A program made the position numbers and the translations under genes. A DNA stretch of 64,000 nucleotides from Bacillus sp. S/N-304-OC-R1 (GTDB lineage Bacteria > Bacillota > Bacilli > Bacillales > Cytobacillaceae): NCBI RefSeq assembly GCF_019749375.1, contig NZ_JACWFE010000001.1, forward strand, positions 744,001 to 808,000. The letters run 5' to 3'. Positions 53,564 to 62,255 of this stretch are shown piece by piece. Every line of letters begins with the position of its first letter. The stretch's first letter is position 1. The notes under the pieces are model-generated. The model was given only the letters and a program-made list of their open reading frames with translations, made no database searches and had not been told where the DNA came from.

Positions 53564-54548
53564 GTTGCTCACCACTCTCATTCGCTTTTTGTAGAGTTTT
53601 AGACATTCTTCTCTTTTTACGTTGTTTTTCACGCTGTTTTTCAATAATTTTCGGAAGAATTAGAGCACAAACGACAATAAAGGCTGTAATGAGCTTCATA
53701 TCACCTGTCTCGAGAAATTCGACCCTTAAGGCAAGTGTTACAATAATTCGGTATAAGATCGCTCCGCCAATTACAGCAAATGTTGCCCGAACAATTGTCT
53801 TAGCACCGAAAATCGCTTCACCGATAATAACGGAAGCAAGTCCAATAATAATCATTCCAATTCCCATACCAACATCACTGAATCCGTTATACTGTGCTAT
53901 AAGTGCACCTGATAGCGCAACTAGTGCATTGGAAATACCAAGGCCGATAATTTTTAGAAGGTCTGTATCCGCCGAAAAGCTGCGAATCATCGTTTCATTA
54001 TTACCTGTAGCCCGAATCGCTAAACCGAAATCTGTTTTTAGGAAAGCATCAATTAAGAATTTTACGACGAAAGCTAAGATGATCATAAGGATGAGAATTC
54101 CCCATGTTTTTGGAGCAAATCCAGTAGGATTAAAAATTGCCTGAATTCCATTATCAAGCCCAAGTCCTTGCCAAAATGCTGTTAGTTTCGTCATGACGGT
54201 TTCTTCTGATAGAAGAGGTACATTGGATTTGCCCATTATTCGTAAATTGATAGAATATAGAGCAATCATCATTAGAATTCCGGATAATAAAGGATTAATT
54301 TTCCCCTTAGTATGGAGCAGGCCAGTAATGCAGCCTGCTGCAAATCCGCAAATGAGAGCAATTAAAGTTGCCAGGAATGGATTGGTCCCTCCAACAATAA
54401 GGACTGCAGCCACCGCGGCACCTGTCACGAAGCTCCCATCCACTGTTAGATCAGGAAAATCTAGTATTCTAAATGATAAATAGACTCCTAATGCCATTAA
54501 TGCATAGATTGCACCTGCTTCTATAGAACCAAAGATGGCTGTAGACAT
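53538..54548 (-). CDS. ABC transporter permease, TrpY-like
   Basis: A 336-aa inner-membrane permease with eight or nine hydrophobic segments (GAIYALMALGVYLSFRILDFPDL; GIGMIIIGLASVIIGEAIFG). With the ATP-binding protein and the lipoprotein upstream it forms a complete transporter of the ABC_sub_bind group, often for tryptophan or related compounds. It lies 221 bp after the binding-protein gene, across an inserted repeat. Confidence 0.85.
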   Translation of the reverse strand: MSTAIFGSIEAGAIYALMALGVYLSFRILDFPDLTVDGSFVTGAAVAAVLIVGGTNPFLATLIALICGFAAGCITGLLHTKGKINPLLSGILMMIALYSINLRIMGKSNVPLLSEETVMTKLTAFWQGLGLDNGIQAIFNPTGFAPKTWGILILMIILAFVVKFLIDAFLKTDFGLAIRATGNNETMIRSFSADTDLLKIIGLGISNALVALSGALIAQYNGFSDVGMGIGMIIIGLASVIIGEAIFGAKTIVRATFAVIGGAILYRIIVTLALRVEFLETGDMKLITAFIVVCALILPKIIEKQREKQRKKRRMSKTLQKANESGEQLAAIKSNS

Positions 54549-54567
54549 TAAAATCTTCCTCTCTCAT

Positions 54568-54747
54568 CGAAAAGCGCAAGCGCCTTGGTCACCCCCGACA
54601 AGCACAAGACGAGCCTCACGGATAGGCGTACTTTCCTTTCTGTGAGGATTGGCTTGTGACCTCGAGGTCGGCAAAAACGCGACGCCCTGTCGCATTGCCG
54701 ACACTAGTACGTCCTGTATGTCGGGAGTAGGCGCTGGAGCTGGACAT
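54568..54747. repeat. second GC-rich palindromic interspersed repeat
   Basis: A 180-bp block bounded by AAAAGCGCAAGCGCCT on the left and AGGCGCTGGAGCT on the right, whose ends are partly inverted. Inner pairs include GCCTCAC / GTGAGG and GACCTCGAGGTC. This kind of sequence, without an ORF, occurs as dispersed repeats in many Bacillaceae. It separates the binding-protein and permease genes of one operon. Confidence 0.7.
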
Positions 54748-54769
54748 TTATTAAAGTTGATATTTTTAT

Positions 54770-55789
54770 TTATTCACCTTCGTAGAATTCACCAAGTTTT
54801 TCCCATTCAGGCTTCACTTCTAATCCTTGATCTGCTGCAGCCTTTTTATTAATAACAAGTTTTAAGCTGCTAGGAAGCTCGACTGGAAGCTCAGATGGCT
54901 TTTTATTCCCTTTAAGAATTTCTGCTGCCATTTTACCAGTTTGGTAGCCAAGGTCATAATAGCTAAATCCGCTTGCAGCTACTGCTCCGCGTTTCATAGA
55001 ATCAAGCTCTCCTACGAACAATGGAATTTTCTTTTCCTTCGCCACAGAAATAACGGATTCAAGAGCAGAAACTACTGTATTGTCAGTTGGAACATAAATG
55101 GCATCTACACGTCCTACTAATGATTCAGCTGCTTGTTTCACCTCAGCTGAAGTTGAAACTGTTGCTTCGACAACTTTAGCACCAAGCCCCTCTGCAAGCT
55201 TTTTAACCGCATCTGCTTGTACTTCAGAGTTCTGTTCACCAGAGTTGTAGATAACCCCAATATTTTTAGCTCCCACTTCTTTAACAATAAAATTAATAGT
55301 TTTTGCTGTTCCCTCTGGATGATTATCAGTTGTTCCAGTAATATTATCACCTGGTTCATCAAATGACTTTACTAAACCTGCTCCCACTGGATCTGTTACA
55401 GAAGTAAATACAATCGGAATATCCTTTGTTGCATTTAACGCACTAACTGCACTTGGAGTTGCGTTAGCAAAAATTAAGTCTACTTTATCACCAACAAAGT
55501 TATTAGCAATCGTAAGTGTGTTATTCATATCAGCCTGAGCATTTTGGAAAATAAATTCGGTATTCTTACCATCGATAAAGCCTTCATCTTCTAATGCCTT
55601 CTTGAATCCTTCTGTTGCGGCATCAAGAGATGGATGTTCAGCAAATTGTGTCACACCAATTTTATATGTTTTTTCAGCTTCCTTAGCTGAACCTTTACTT
55701 TCATCACTGGCCTTGTCGCTGCCGCATCCGCTCAGAAGCGCAACAGACGCTATACCAACTGCAGCTACTAGCTTTAATTTCTTTAACAT
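54770..55789 (-). CDS. ABC transporter substrate-binding lipoprotein, TrpX-like
   Basis: A 339-aa lipoprotein: signal peptide with lipobox SVALLSGC (Cys about residue 22), a Ser/Glu/Lys linker, then the ABC_sub_bind fold (KIGVTQFAEHPSLDAATEGF; DIPIVFTSVTDPVGAGLVKS; NIGVIYNSGEQNSEVQADAV). The family binds tryptophan, tyrosine or similar ligands; the ligand here is unproven. No T-box was recognised upstream of it. Confidence 0.87.
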   Translation of the reverse strand: MLKKLKLVAAVGIASVALLSGCGSDKASDESKGSAKEAEKTYKIGVTQFAEHPSLDAATEGFKKALEDEGFIDGKNTEFIFQNAQADMNNTLTIANNFVGDKVDLIFANATPSAVSALNATKDIPIVFTSVTDPVGAGLVKSFDEPGDNITGTTDNHPEGTAKTINFIVKEVGAKNIGVIYNSGEQNSEVQADAVKKLAEGLGAKVVEATVSTSAEVKQAAESLVGRVDAIYVPTDNTVVSALESVISVAKEKKIPLFVGELDSMKRGAVAASGFSYYDLGYQTGKMAAEILKGNKKPSELPVELPSSLKLVINKKAAADQGLEVKPEWEKLGEFYEGE

Positions 55790-55927
55790 TTCTAGCTTCC
55801 CCCTTTAGTCTATAAACCACTTTTACGCTTTGTTGCTTTTGTGCTTTGGTGCTTTTATTCACTAAATTATAATTCTATTAACACAGAAAATTCAAGTCTT
55901 TTTTACTATTTCAAAAAATTATTATTC

Positions 55928-55957
55928 AAAAAAAAGAACACAGCTTAGCGCTATGTT
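55928..55957 (-). terminator. terminator of enoyl-CoA hydratase gene
   Basis: GAACAYAGC / GCTGTGTTC stem (one G-U pair), followed on the minus strand by TTTTTTTT. Confidence 0.78.
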
Positions 55958-55959
55958 CC

Positions 55960-56736
55960 TCATTTACCCTGAAAATTTGGTTTTCTTTTCTCAGCAAAGG
56001 CCGCAAGTGCTTCTACCCGATCCTCTGTTGGGATAATAACTTCATATGCTTTTCTTTCTATTTGCAGTCCTGTCTGTAAATCTCCATTCATCCCCTGCTT
56101 AATAGCAAACTTTGCTTGCTGAAGCGCCAGCGGTCCATTGGCAAGCATTGCACTGGCTAATTCAAAACAGGCAGTTAAAAGATTCTCCTGATCTGTAACT
56201 CTATTTAATAGACCATACTCCAATGCTTCCTCTGAGCTCAATCGTTTTGCAGTTAAAATGAGTTCAAGTGCTTTTGCTTGACCGATCAGTCTCGGTAATC
56301 TTTGTGTGCCGCCTGCCCCTGGAATAATCGCTAAGCTTGTTTCCGTCAGTCCCATCGATGTCCCTGAAACAGCAATCCGAAAATCACATGATAGGGCTAA
56401 TTCCATGCCCCCGCCAAAAGCAAACCCATTTATTGCAGCAATAGTTGGCTGCGGCAGCCCATCGATTAATGAGAAAACCTCGCCAATTTTGAAAATATTA
56501 CGGCGTACCTCTACATCAGTTAAGGTTTTTCGCTCCTTTAAATCTGCTCCGACACTAAATGCCTTTTCACCAGATCCAGTGAATATAACAACCCGTACAT
56601 TGGGATTAGTCCGAATTTCCTCTACAGCCTTTTGAAGCTCCATTAACGTATCGTAATTGAATGCATTCAGAGCATCAGGGCGATTGATTGTTACAACCGC
56701 AATATTCTCCTTCACTTCTGTCACAATCGAACTCAT
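55960..56736 (-). CDS. enoyl-CoA hydratase/isomerase family protein
   Basis: A 258-aa crotonase-fold protein. The oxyanion-hole motifs AFSVGADLKER and FAFGGGMELALSCDF and the two catalytic Glu positions (in GGMELA and GLTETSLAIIPGAGG) are conserved, so hydratase activity is likely. Substrate is not determined. It is located downstream of the long-chain ligase gene lcfB on the same strand, but each has its own terminator. Confidence 0.88.
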   Translation of the reverse strand: MSSIVTEVKENIAVVTINRPDALNAFNYDTLMELQKAVEEIRTNPNVRVVIFTGSGEKAFSVGADLKERKTLTDVEVRRNIFKIGEVFSLIDGLPQPTIAAINGFAFGGGMELALSCDFRIAVSGTSMGLTETSLAIIPGAGGTQRLPRLIGQAKALELILTAKRLSSEEALEYGLLNRVTDQENLLTACFELASAMLANGPLALQQAKFAIKQGMNGDLQTGLQIERKAYEVIIPTEDRVEALAAFAEKRKPNFQGK

Positions 56737-56816
56737 TTATTTCACCTCATTAAAATTTCTATATGATAAATTCGATAATTACACTGAAAACCCTTTCATT
56801 TAAAGCAAAAAAATGA

Positions 56817-56840
56817 CAGACAGAAAAAATTTTCTGTCTG
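56817..56840 (-). terminator. terminator of lcfB
   Basis: CAGACAGAAAA pairs perfectly with TTTTCTGTCTG; on the minus strand it is followed by TCATTTTTTT. Confidence 0.85.
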
Positions 56841-56851
56841 CTCTCTTAAAG

Positions 56852-58408
56852 CTAGCTGTTTTGGATAAGCTGAGCTTTCAATGCTCTTCTTAGTATTTTC
56901 CCAGTTGTATTCTTTGGCAGTTCATCTAAAAACTCAATACTTGAAGGCACTTTATACTTGGCTAAATGCTCCTGGCAATACTGAATTAGCTGCTCTTCAG
57001 TAAGCTGCATATTATTTGTTACTACATAACTTTTAACTGCCTCTCCAAGATTAGGATTTGGAACACCAATAACCGCCGCTTCTATAACATTTGGATGATC
57101 ATACAGTACCTCTTCTATCTCTCTTGGATAGACATTATATCCACCGACAAGGATTAATTCTTTTTTACGATCGACAATGTAAAAATACCCCTCTTCATCC
57201 ATACGAGCTAGGTCTCCGGTATAAAGCCAGCCATTTCGTATAATTGAAGCTGTTTCCTCTGGCATTTTATAATAGCCCTTCATTACATTGGGGCCACGGA
57301 CAATTAGTTCTCCGACCTCACCTGGCGGGACTTCCTCTCCTAGCTCATTGACTACCTTATTTTCTACATTGATGATGGATGTACCTATTGATCCAGGCTT
57401 CCTTTGGCGATCAAGGGGATTAAAGCACGTTACAGGGGAGGCTTCTGACAGACCATACCCTTCCGAAACCTGGACATTAAATTTTTCCTCAAAATCTTTT
57501 AATAAAGCAACTGGGAGAGAGGATCCCCCGGAAATGCAAAGACGGAGCGAGCTTAAGCTGCCTCCATAGGCTTGAGCGTATTGAAGCAGAAAATTATACA
57601 TCGTCGGAACTCCTGTAAAAACAGTTGCTTTATATTTCTCAACAATTTGAAAAATTTCCTTTGGGCTAAACTTAGGATCAATAATCATCGTTGCCCCATT
57701 AATTAACGGGGCATTCAATGCAACGGTCAAACAAAAAACATGAAACATTGGCAGAGTTGTAATAACACGATCGTTTTCACTCATACATAAATAATCGCTT
57801 ATGTCCCTCGCATTGCTGTATAGGTTTTTATGTGTGAGCATAGCACCTTTTGGCTTTCCGGTCGTCCCAGAGGTATAAAGAATGACTGCGACATCGTCAT
57901 TTTCTAGTTCTGGATCGTTAAAACTTAAATCTCCTAATTCAATTACAGATGAAAACGATTTCATTTTATGGTTCATAGAAAGGTTATGAATATTATGATT
58001 GGCTTCCTGCCCTTGCGGAGTGTCACAAACGATATAATGCTCTACCTTTGGCAATACTTTATGCATTTTATCAGCTAATGGCAACAGCAAATCCAGCATA
58101 ACAATCGCCTTTACATCACCATTACTGACAATATAGCCAATTTCATCAGGTGTATAAATCGGATTAATTGGAATGACTGTTGCCCCTAACCGCATAGCTC
58201 CATACAGAGAAATAACAAAATGAGGCGAATTTCCAAGCAGCAATGCAATGTGATCGCCCTTTTTTAATCCTAATTTTTCTAGACCAGCAGCAAATTTTGT
58301 TACCGCATCATTGAGCTCACCATAAGTGGTCTTATGATCCATAAAGTAGTAGGCCGGTTTATTTGCCATTTTTTCTGCTGTCTCGTGCAGTTGCTTAGTG
58401 AGATTCAT
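56852..58408 (-). CDS. lcfB: long-chain-fatty-acid-CoA ligase
   Basis: A 518-aa adenylate-forming ligase: P-loop [50 protein letters not shown] and [14 protein letters not shown] with the catalytic Lys. It activates long-chain fatty acids for beta-oxidation. A perfect FadR operator upstream supports this role, as does the position near yhfI and lplJ, which matches B. subtilis lcfB (yhfL). Confidence 0.92.
   Translation of the reverse strand: MNLTKQLHETAEKMANKPAYYFMDHKTTYGELNDAVTKFAAGLEKLGLKKGDHIALLLGNSPHFVISLYGAMRLGATVIPINPIYTPDEIGYIVSNGDVKAIVMLDLLLPLADKMHKVLPKVEHYIVCDTPQGQEANHNIHNLSMNHKMKSFSSVIELGDLSFNDPELENDDVAVILYTSGTTGKPKGAMLTHKNLYSNARDISDYLCMSENDRVITTLPMFHVFCLTVALNAPLINGATMIIDPKFSPKEIFQIVEKYKATVFTGVPTMYNFLLQYAQAYGGSLSSLRLCISGGSSLPVALLKDFEEKFNVQVSEGYGLSEASPVTCFNPLDRQRKPGSIGTSIINVENKVVNELGEEVPPGEVGELIVRGPNVMKGYYKMPEETASIIRNGWLYTGDLARMDEEGYFYIVDRKKELILVGGYNVYPREIEEVLYDHPNVIEAAVIGVPNPNLGEAVKSYVVTNNMQLTEEQLIQYCQEHLAKYKVPSSIEFLDELPKNTTGKILRRALKAQLIQNS
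57950..57963. promoter_or_regulatory. cre-like site inside lcfB
   Basis: TGAAAACGATTTCA matches the Bacillus cre consensus TGWAANCGNTNWCA at every defined position. It lies about 450 bp into the coding sequence and might let CcpA block elongation when glucose is present, or be chance. Confidence 0.45.
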
Positions 58409-58427
58409 CTGCCTTCCCCCCTTTTTA

Positions 58428-58445
58428 TGAATGAATAATCATTCA
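58428..58445. promoter_or_regulatory. FadR operator upstream of lcfB
   Basis: TGAATGAATAATCATTCA is a perfect 18-bp palindrome that matches the Bacillus FadR consensus TGAATGAWTANTCATTCA. It lies 20-37 bp upstream of the lcfB ATG. FadR represses beta-oxidation genes and is released by long-chain acyl-CoA. Confidence 0.88.
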
Positions 58446-58600
58446 TTTTATAATAAAAAATTTTCTAAATTTATTATATTGAAAGAAAGTTTAGTATTCA
58501 AGCGTTAAGGAAAAAATTTGGTATAATAAGTTATCATTTTTTTATTAGATAATTAATCTTATTGCAGTATAAAAAGGAAGAGCACAGCTCTTCCTAATGA

Positions 58601-59482
58601 TTATTTAATATATTCATTACTAACCAATATGTCGTTAATAATTTCCGTTGGAATAACAAACTCTACTATCCCCATATACCCTGGAGAGACTTCATATTTA
58701 TCAAAAGAAATCACTAATTTCCCATCTTGATTAATATAAAAGTTTTGATCTTTCTTTATGGAATCAAATGTCTCAAATAAATCCTCATCCTCAAGCCCTG
58801 CATCCGTTACCCAATAAAATTTGCCAGAGTCTTCCTTCATCTGAGTACGCATTTGCTCTTTAATATTTTCACTAATGATGTCCACATAGCGCTCATCTTT
58901 AAACAAAATAGGCAAACTTAATAAAATCTGATTTATTTTATCAATCGTATCATATTTCATTACGGTTGAAGAAGAAGCTGCTGTATTAACAACATATCTT
59001 CCGATCGATAGTATCTGATCATTATCGGTTTTTATTTCATAGCCACTGTCTATGCCAAGATGTCCTCCTCCACTTTCCTTCAAATCCTCTGTGTCCTTCA
59101 TAAATTGCTCATACAATTCCTTTCCTTCATTTAAGTATTTATCATTAAGATATTGTGCTAAATCTTTATTTTCCAAATCCTTTATAGCTGGAACTTTGAT
59201 GTCTGCCTGATAATTATTTTCATCCACTTTAAATTCTGTAAAAGTTAAAACTTTCACGATACTCCCTACAACCGGAACTTCTGAAAGTGTATGAGCCATT
59301 GCCGGACTAATATTTAAACTGCCAATAAAAAGAATAACTGCGGCAGCTGCTCCTGCCGCCCATTTATAACTTCTACGATTCTTGTTAGTCTTTTTTAGAG
59401 CCTTTTCGACGATCAAATCTAATTCGTCTGGAATCTCTATGTTTTTATAATCTGTTCTAAGCTGCTCTAATTTTTTGTTCAT
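58601..59482 (-). CDS. RsiV-like anti-sigma factor
   Basis: About 293 aa: a cytoplasmic sigma-binding end (1-48), one transmembrane helix (WAAGAAAAVILFIGSLNI) and an extracellular domain of the DUF4163/DUF3298 type (IEVKT-like strands; DKYEVSPGYMGIVEFVIP near the end). B. subtilis RsiV inhibits SigV and is cleaved when lysozyme binds it. The start is ATG 59482 after AAGGAGG, not the upstream frame. It is directly downstream of the sigma gene. Confidence 0.85.
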   Translation of the reverse strand: MNKKLEQLRTDYKNIEIPDELDLIVEKALKKTNKNRRSYKWAAGAAAAVILFIGSLNISPAMAHTLSEVPVVGSIVKVLTFTEFKVDENNYQADIKVPAIKDLENKDLAQYLNDKYLNEGKELYEQFMKDTEDLKESGGGHLGIDSGYEIKTDNDQILSIGRYVVNTAASSSTVMKYDTIDKINQILLSLPILFKDERYVDIISENIKEQMRTQMKEDSGKFYWVTDAGLEDEDLFETFDSIKKDQNFYINQDGKLVISFDKYEVSPGYMGIVEFVIPTEIINDILVSNEYIK

Positions 59483-59483
59483 C

Positions 59484-60002
59484 TTATTTAACCTCCTTAA
59501 TACGATCATCCGTCAGTTCAATACGTAATAATTTCAATGCTTTATACAATCTAGTTTTTATCGTGTTAATATTTTCATTTAGAACATCTGCTACTTCTTC
59601 AATTTTTAAATCTTCAAAGTAACGTAATATGATAATGCTTTTATATTCTTGTGGCAGTTGATCTAAAGCTCTTTCCAAATCAATATTTTCATAATGGTCT
59701 TCCTTTCCCAAACTCATTCGTTCCATAGTTTCTGGATCAACAGCACTTACTCTTTTATGCTTTCTTAAAAAATCTAAAGATGTATGAACAACGATCTTAT
59801 AAAACCAGCTTTTTATCATGCTCATATCTTGCAGAGAATGAATGGACTTGATGGCTTTATGAATAGAATCTTGAACAATATCTAAAGCATCTTCCGAATT
59901 TTTCACATAGCTGAAGGCAAGACGATAAAAATTCTCTTTATTTTCCCGTATAAAATTAGTAAATATTTCATCTCTATTAAATCTATTTTTCTTAAACATC
60001 AC
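59484..60002 (-). CDS. ECF-family sigma factor (SigV-like)
   Basis: About 172 aa. Region 2 (YVKNSEDALDIVQDSIHKAI) and region 4 (YKSIIILRYFEDLKIEEVADVL then NINTIKTRLYKALKLL) are typical of extracytoplasmic-function sigma factors. With the RsiV-like anti-sigma it should answer cell-envelope stress, for example lysozyme. The frame opens at 60062, but AAAGGAG precedes GTG 60002 (ATG 59999 next). A promoter with CGTC lies upstream. Confidence 0.88.
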   Translation of the reverse strand: MMFKKNRFNRDEIFTNFIRENKENFYRLAFSYVKNSEDALDIVQDSIHKAIKSIHSLQDMSMIKSWFYKIVVHTSLDFLRKHKRVSAVDPETMERMSLGKEDHYENIDLERALDQLPQEYKSIIILRYFEDLKIEEVADVLNENINTIKTRLYKALKLLRIELTDDRIKEVK

Positions 60003-60046
60003 GCAAAAAGGCTCCTTTATTGCAATTAATTTGTATACAATCAATA

Positions 60047-60077
60047 GACGTTTAAAGCACAATAAAAAGTTTTTTCC
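60047..60077 (-). promoter_or_regulatory. candidate autoregulated ECF promoter
   Basis: On the minus strand GGAAAAAAC (-35, AAC core) and CGTC (-10) are 18 bp apart and 45 bp upstream of the sigma gene. ECF sigmas of the V/W/X group use -35 GAAAC and -10 CGTC; the -35 here is weak. Confidence 0.45.
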
Positions 60078-60086
60078 ATAGAAAAA

Positions 60087-60108
60087 AGCGTCTCCTTTAA
60101 GAAACGCT
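60087..60108. terminator. hairpin upstream of sigV
   Basis: AGCGTCTC and GAAACGCT pair with one G-U. On the minus strand it is followed by TTTTTTC, so it should terminate lplJ. Confidence 0.6.
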
Positions 60109-60120
60109 CGCCTGAATCCA

Positions 60121-61107
60121 TTAATAAATTAAATTAATAAAATCCTCTTTTGTAATATTTCCAAAATAATGTTTAATATCAATATCACTTAGAGCCTCTT
60201 CAATAGCTGAACGGTCATAGCGAAGACCATTTAATCTCTCTTCCAGCTCACCTACATCGCCCACTCCGAAGAAATCACCATAGATTTTGCAATTCTCAAT
60301 GAGTCCCTTTTCCACTTCAAGACGCATATCGATTTGTCCTACTGGGAAGCGATGTGAATGCTGTAAATTAAATTTAGGTGATTTGCCGTAATTCCAATCC
60401 CAGCTTTGATATCTTTCTTTTGAAAGCTGATGAATTTTTTCCCAATCTTCATCTGTCAGCACATACTCTTGAATTTCCTTGCCTCCGAAAATATTAATTA
60501 AAAGCAGCTCACGGAACTCTTCTATCGTCACTTTTTCAGTTAGGAATTCTGAAATATTAGCTACCCGGCTGCGGATGGATTTAATGCCTTTTGATTCAAT
60601 CTTATCCTTTTTCACCTTTAATGCAGAAACAACACTGTCAATTTCAGAATCAAATAAAAGGGTTCCGTGACTAAACATCTTCCCCTTTGTAGAAAATTGT
60701 GCATTACCCGAAATTTTTCTTCCTTCAGCAGTCAAGTCATTGCGTCCACTCAATTCAGCATTGACTCCAAGGTTATGCAGTGCCTTTACAACTGGTTCCG
60801 TGAACTTGCGGAAGTTATGAAAGCTCTCACCATCATCCTTTGTAATGAAGCTGAAATTTAAATTTCCTAAATCATGATAAACAGCTCCTCCGCCTGATAG
60901 ACGACGGACAACATGAATACCTTTGCTTTCCACATATTCTGTATTAATTTCTTCAATAGTATTTTGGTTCTTTCCAATAATAATCGATGGCTCATTTATG
61001 TAAAACAGCAAATAAGTCTCATTTATATCAAGGTTCTTAAGTGCATACTCTTCAATAGCTAAATTAATTCGAGGATCTGTTATTCCTTTATTATCAATAA
61101 ATAGCAT
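60121..61107 (-). CDS. lplJ: lipoate-protein ligase LplJ
   Basis: About 328 aa. Motifs: RRLSGGGAVYHDLGNLNFSF, GRNDLTAEGRKISGNAQFSTKGK (catalytic Lys before ISGNAQ), and the C-terminal accessory domain. It attaches free lipoate to 2-oxoacid dehydrogenases and the glycine cleavage H protein. The frame opens at a GTG at 61116, but AAGGAGT lies better before ATG 61107. It is downstream of yhfI as in B. subtilis. Confidence 0.93.
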   Translation of the reverse strand: MLFIDNKGITDPRINLAIEEYALKNLDINETYLLFYINEPSIIIGKNQNTIEEINTEYVESKGIHVVRRLSGGGAVYHDLGNLNFSFITKDDGESFHNFRKFTEPVVKALHNLGVNAELSGRNDLTAEGRKISGNAQFSTKGKMFSHGTLLFDSEIDSVVSALKVKKDKIESKGIKSIRSRVANISEFLTEKVTIEEFRELLLINIFGGKEIQEYVLTDEDWEKIHQLSKERYQSWDWNYGKSPKFNLQHSHRFPVGQIDMRLEVEKGLIENCKIYGDFFGVGDVGELEERLNGLRYDRSAIEEALSDIDIKHYFGNITKEDFINLIY

Positions 61108-61119
61108 TTCATTCACTCC

Positions 61120-61857
61120 TTAAAAGGTTAACGACCACTGATAGGACGCAAGAGAAATTGAACCATTATAAATGGTGGCTGCTTCTTCCATTAATTGATT
61201 GGGATCACCGTAATGCGGTAAGTGTGTGAGGAGAAGCTGACGAACATTAGCTTTTTCTGCTAAAGTCCCGGCATCTAAGCTTGTCATATGCCCAGCGTTT
61301 TTTCCATTTTGATTTCCATAAAAATTGCATTCACACACTAATAAATCTGCCTCTTTGCAAAAAGAAACAAATTCCTCCTTATAAGAGGTATCGGCGGTAT
61401 AGACAATTGATTTGCCGCCAGCTTCAAGTCTCATTGCATAACAGGGAACAGGATGGTCTGTCAGTAAAAATTGTACCCTAAAAGGCCCAATTGTTAAAGT
61501 CTGACTCGGATCATAAGCTATTCCTTTCGTAATGTTTTTATAGGTTAGCTTTGAAAATTCATTCTCATCGAATAAATGTCCGTAAATAGGAAGACAATCC
61601 ATTTGTTTTCCTAAGTAGCCTTGAACGAGCCTCGCATGCTGCAATACACCAATATCAGCCGTATGATCTGGATGGTAATGAGAAAGAATGACTCCATCAA
61701 TATTCTCTGGCTGCAATATAGGCTGGAGTTTGGAAAGTACTGCACTGCCGCAATCAATCAACAGCTTATATTCTTCATGTTCAAGTAAATATCCAGCACT
61801 CGCCTCATTCGCTTTCGGATAACCGCCCCAGTATCCTATAACAGTGAACTTCATCAT
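61120..61857 (-). CDS. yhfI: metallo-beta-lactamase-fold hydrolase (YhfI)
   Basis: About 245 aa with zinc ligands in SHYHPDHTADIGVL, plus Asp/His sites in VYTADTSYKEEFV, NAGHMTSLDA and LTHLPHYG. RNase Z-like MBL hydrolase of unknown substrate. AGGAGG is followed by TTG ATG ATG AAG; either ATG fits, and I take 61857. It ends 12 bp before lplJ, with which it forms an operon. Confidence 0.9.
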   Translation of the reverse strand: MMKFTVIGYWGGYPKANEASAGYLLEHEEYKLLIDCGSAVLSKLQPILQPENIDGVILSHYHPDHTADIGVLQHARLVQGYLGKQMDCLPIYGHLFDENEFSKLTYKNITKGIAYDPSQTLTIGPFRVQFLLTDHPVPCYAMRLEAGGKSIVYTADTSYKEEFVSFCKEADLLVCECNFYGNQNGKNAGHMTSLDAGTLAEKANVRQLLLTHLPHYGDPNQLMEEAATIYNGSISLASYQWSLTF

Positions 61858-62059
61858 CAAATCCTCCTAATATCCTACAGTTATTATGATAATATACCCA
61901 AATATTCCCGACAAACCGAGGATGGCTTTAATACTCCACTCCGCCCATTTTTTATTTTTTGTCATTTTGTATTGAAACAGATATTGACATTATAAAACTG
62001 TTATAATACAATAAAACCAATTAGTCAAACTAATCTAAAAACTTAGGGGGCTTCAGAAA

Positions 62060-62194
62060 ATGATTCAAAACATTATTGAATTTTTCAGGAATTTGCCGGC
62101 GAAGCAATGCATTGAGTGTGGGAAGCCTATTGATGAACAGCATGAATGTTATGGAAATAAGTGTGATCATTGTCTAGGTGTTAAAGATATATAA
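62060..62194 (+). CDS. yhfH: YhfH-family small zinc-ribbon-like protein, 44 aa
   Basis: A 44-aa protein with two Cys pairs: QCIECGKPIDEQHECYG and CDHCLGVK, likely binding one zinc. It matches B. subtilis YhfH in size and position next to yhfI. ATG 62060 follows GGGGG at a suitable distance. The function is not known. Confidence 0.82.
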   Translation: MIQNIIEFFRNLPAKQCIECGKPIDEQHECYGNKCDHCLGVKDI

Positions 62195-62218
62195 AAAAGC
62201 TACCTATAAGCATAGATA

Positions 62219-62249
62219 AACCAGCCGTTGAATCACGGCTGGTTATTTT
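62219..62249. terminator. bidirectional terminator after yhfH
   Basis: AACCAGCCGT pairs with ACGGCTGGTT around a 6-nt loop and TTATTTTT follows. Confidence 0.88.
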
Positions 62250-62255
62250 TCTGTA

